5,208 nucleotides of DNA, from assembly GCA_013003145.1 (NCBI GenBank), contig JABDLH010000190.1, positions 1 to 5,208 of the forward strand. The letters run 5' to 3'. Below, piece by piece: positions 5,125 through 5,208 of this stretch. Each line of letters starts with the position of its first letter. Within the stretch, counting starts at the first letter, position 1. A program made the translations under genes and the position numbers. Source of the stretch: Flavobacteriaceae bacterium (GTDB taxonomy: Bacteria > Bacteroidota > Bacteroidia > Flavobacteriales > Flavobacteriaceae). Below the pieces are notes generated by a model. It had not been told where the DNA came from. It saw only the letters and a program-made list of their open reading frames with translations, and searched no databases.

Positions 5125-5208
5125 TAGTCTACTATAAACTAAACAGTTAAACAGAAAATAAGCTGTGCGAATTAAATAACATTCCGGTAATAATAAGATA
5201 ACCTATCG

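Overview
The window looks like a chromosomal segment from a member of the Bacteroidota, most likely a marine or saline flavobacterium. The grounds are: protein sequences typical of that group, start codons without Shine-Dalgarno sequences and with A/T-rich leaders, a good match to the Bacteroidota -7 promoter element (TAnnTTTG), and an NhaD-type sodium/proton antiporter. Genus cannot be told from the sequence. All six genes I accept lie on the minus strand, so the window is transcribed from high to low coordinates. No gap between genes exceeds about 220 bases. I see no tRNA, rRNA, CRISPR array, insertion sequence or phage gene.

Right part (5208 down to 4045): an AT-rich upstream region with small inverted repeats, then a small predicted secreted protein of unknown function (118 aa). 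A 125-base gap follows with a bulged hairpin, then a protein of unknown function with one N-terminal membrane segment (168 aa).

Middle (3991 to 2619): a complete NhaD-family Na+/H+ antiporter (425 aa) that starts 53 bases after the 168-aa gene. It is followed by a clear intrinsic terminator, a 9-bp stem with a six-T tail, which closes this transcription unit.

Left part (2495 to 1): a Crp/Fnr-family regulator, a DJ-1/PfpI-superfamily protein of the Hsp31/glyoxalase III-like class, and, 2 bases later, an Old Yellow Enzyme (alkene reductase) that runs off the left edge only a little before its expected C-terminus. The two enzymes form a tight operon suited to clearing reactive electrophiles such as methylglyoxal, enals and quinones. 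Just after the regulator's stop codon is a perfect FNR-type palindrome, TTGAT-CTAT-ATCAA. It is centred about 41 bases upstream of the transcription start implied by a TACCTTTG -7 element, the classical class II activator position. The regulator's recognition helix carries the E-x-x-S-R residues that read TTGAT in FNR. This points to a self-contained regulator plus two-enzyme electrophile-response cassette, similar in logic to E. coli nemRA-gloA but built from a different regulator and a different glyoxalase-type fold. This local regulatory circuit is the most interesting thing in the window.
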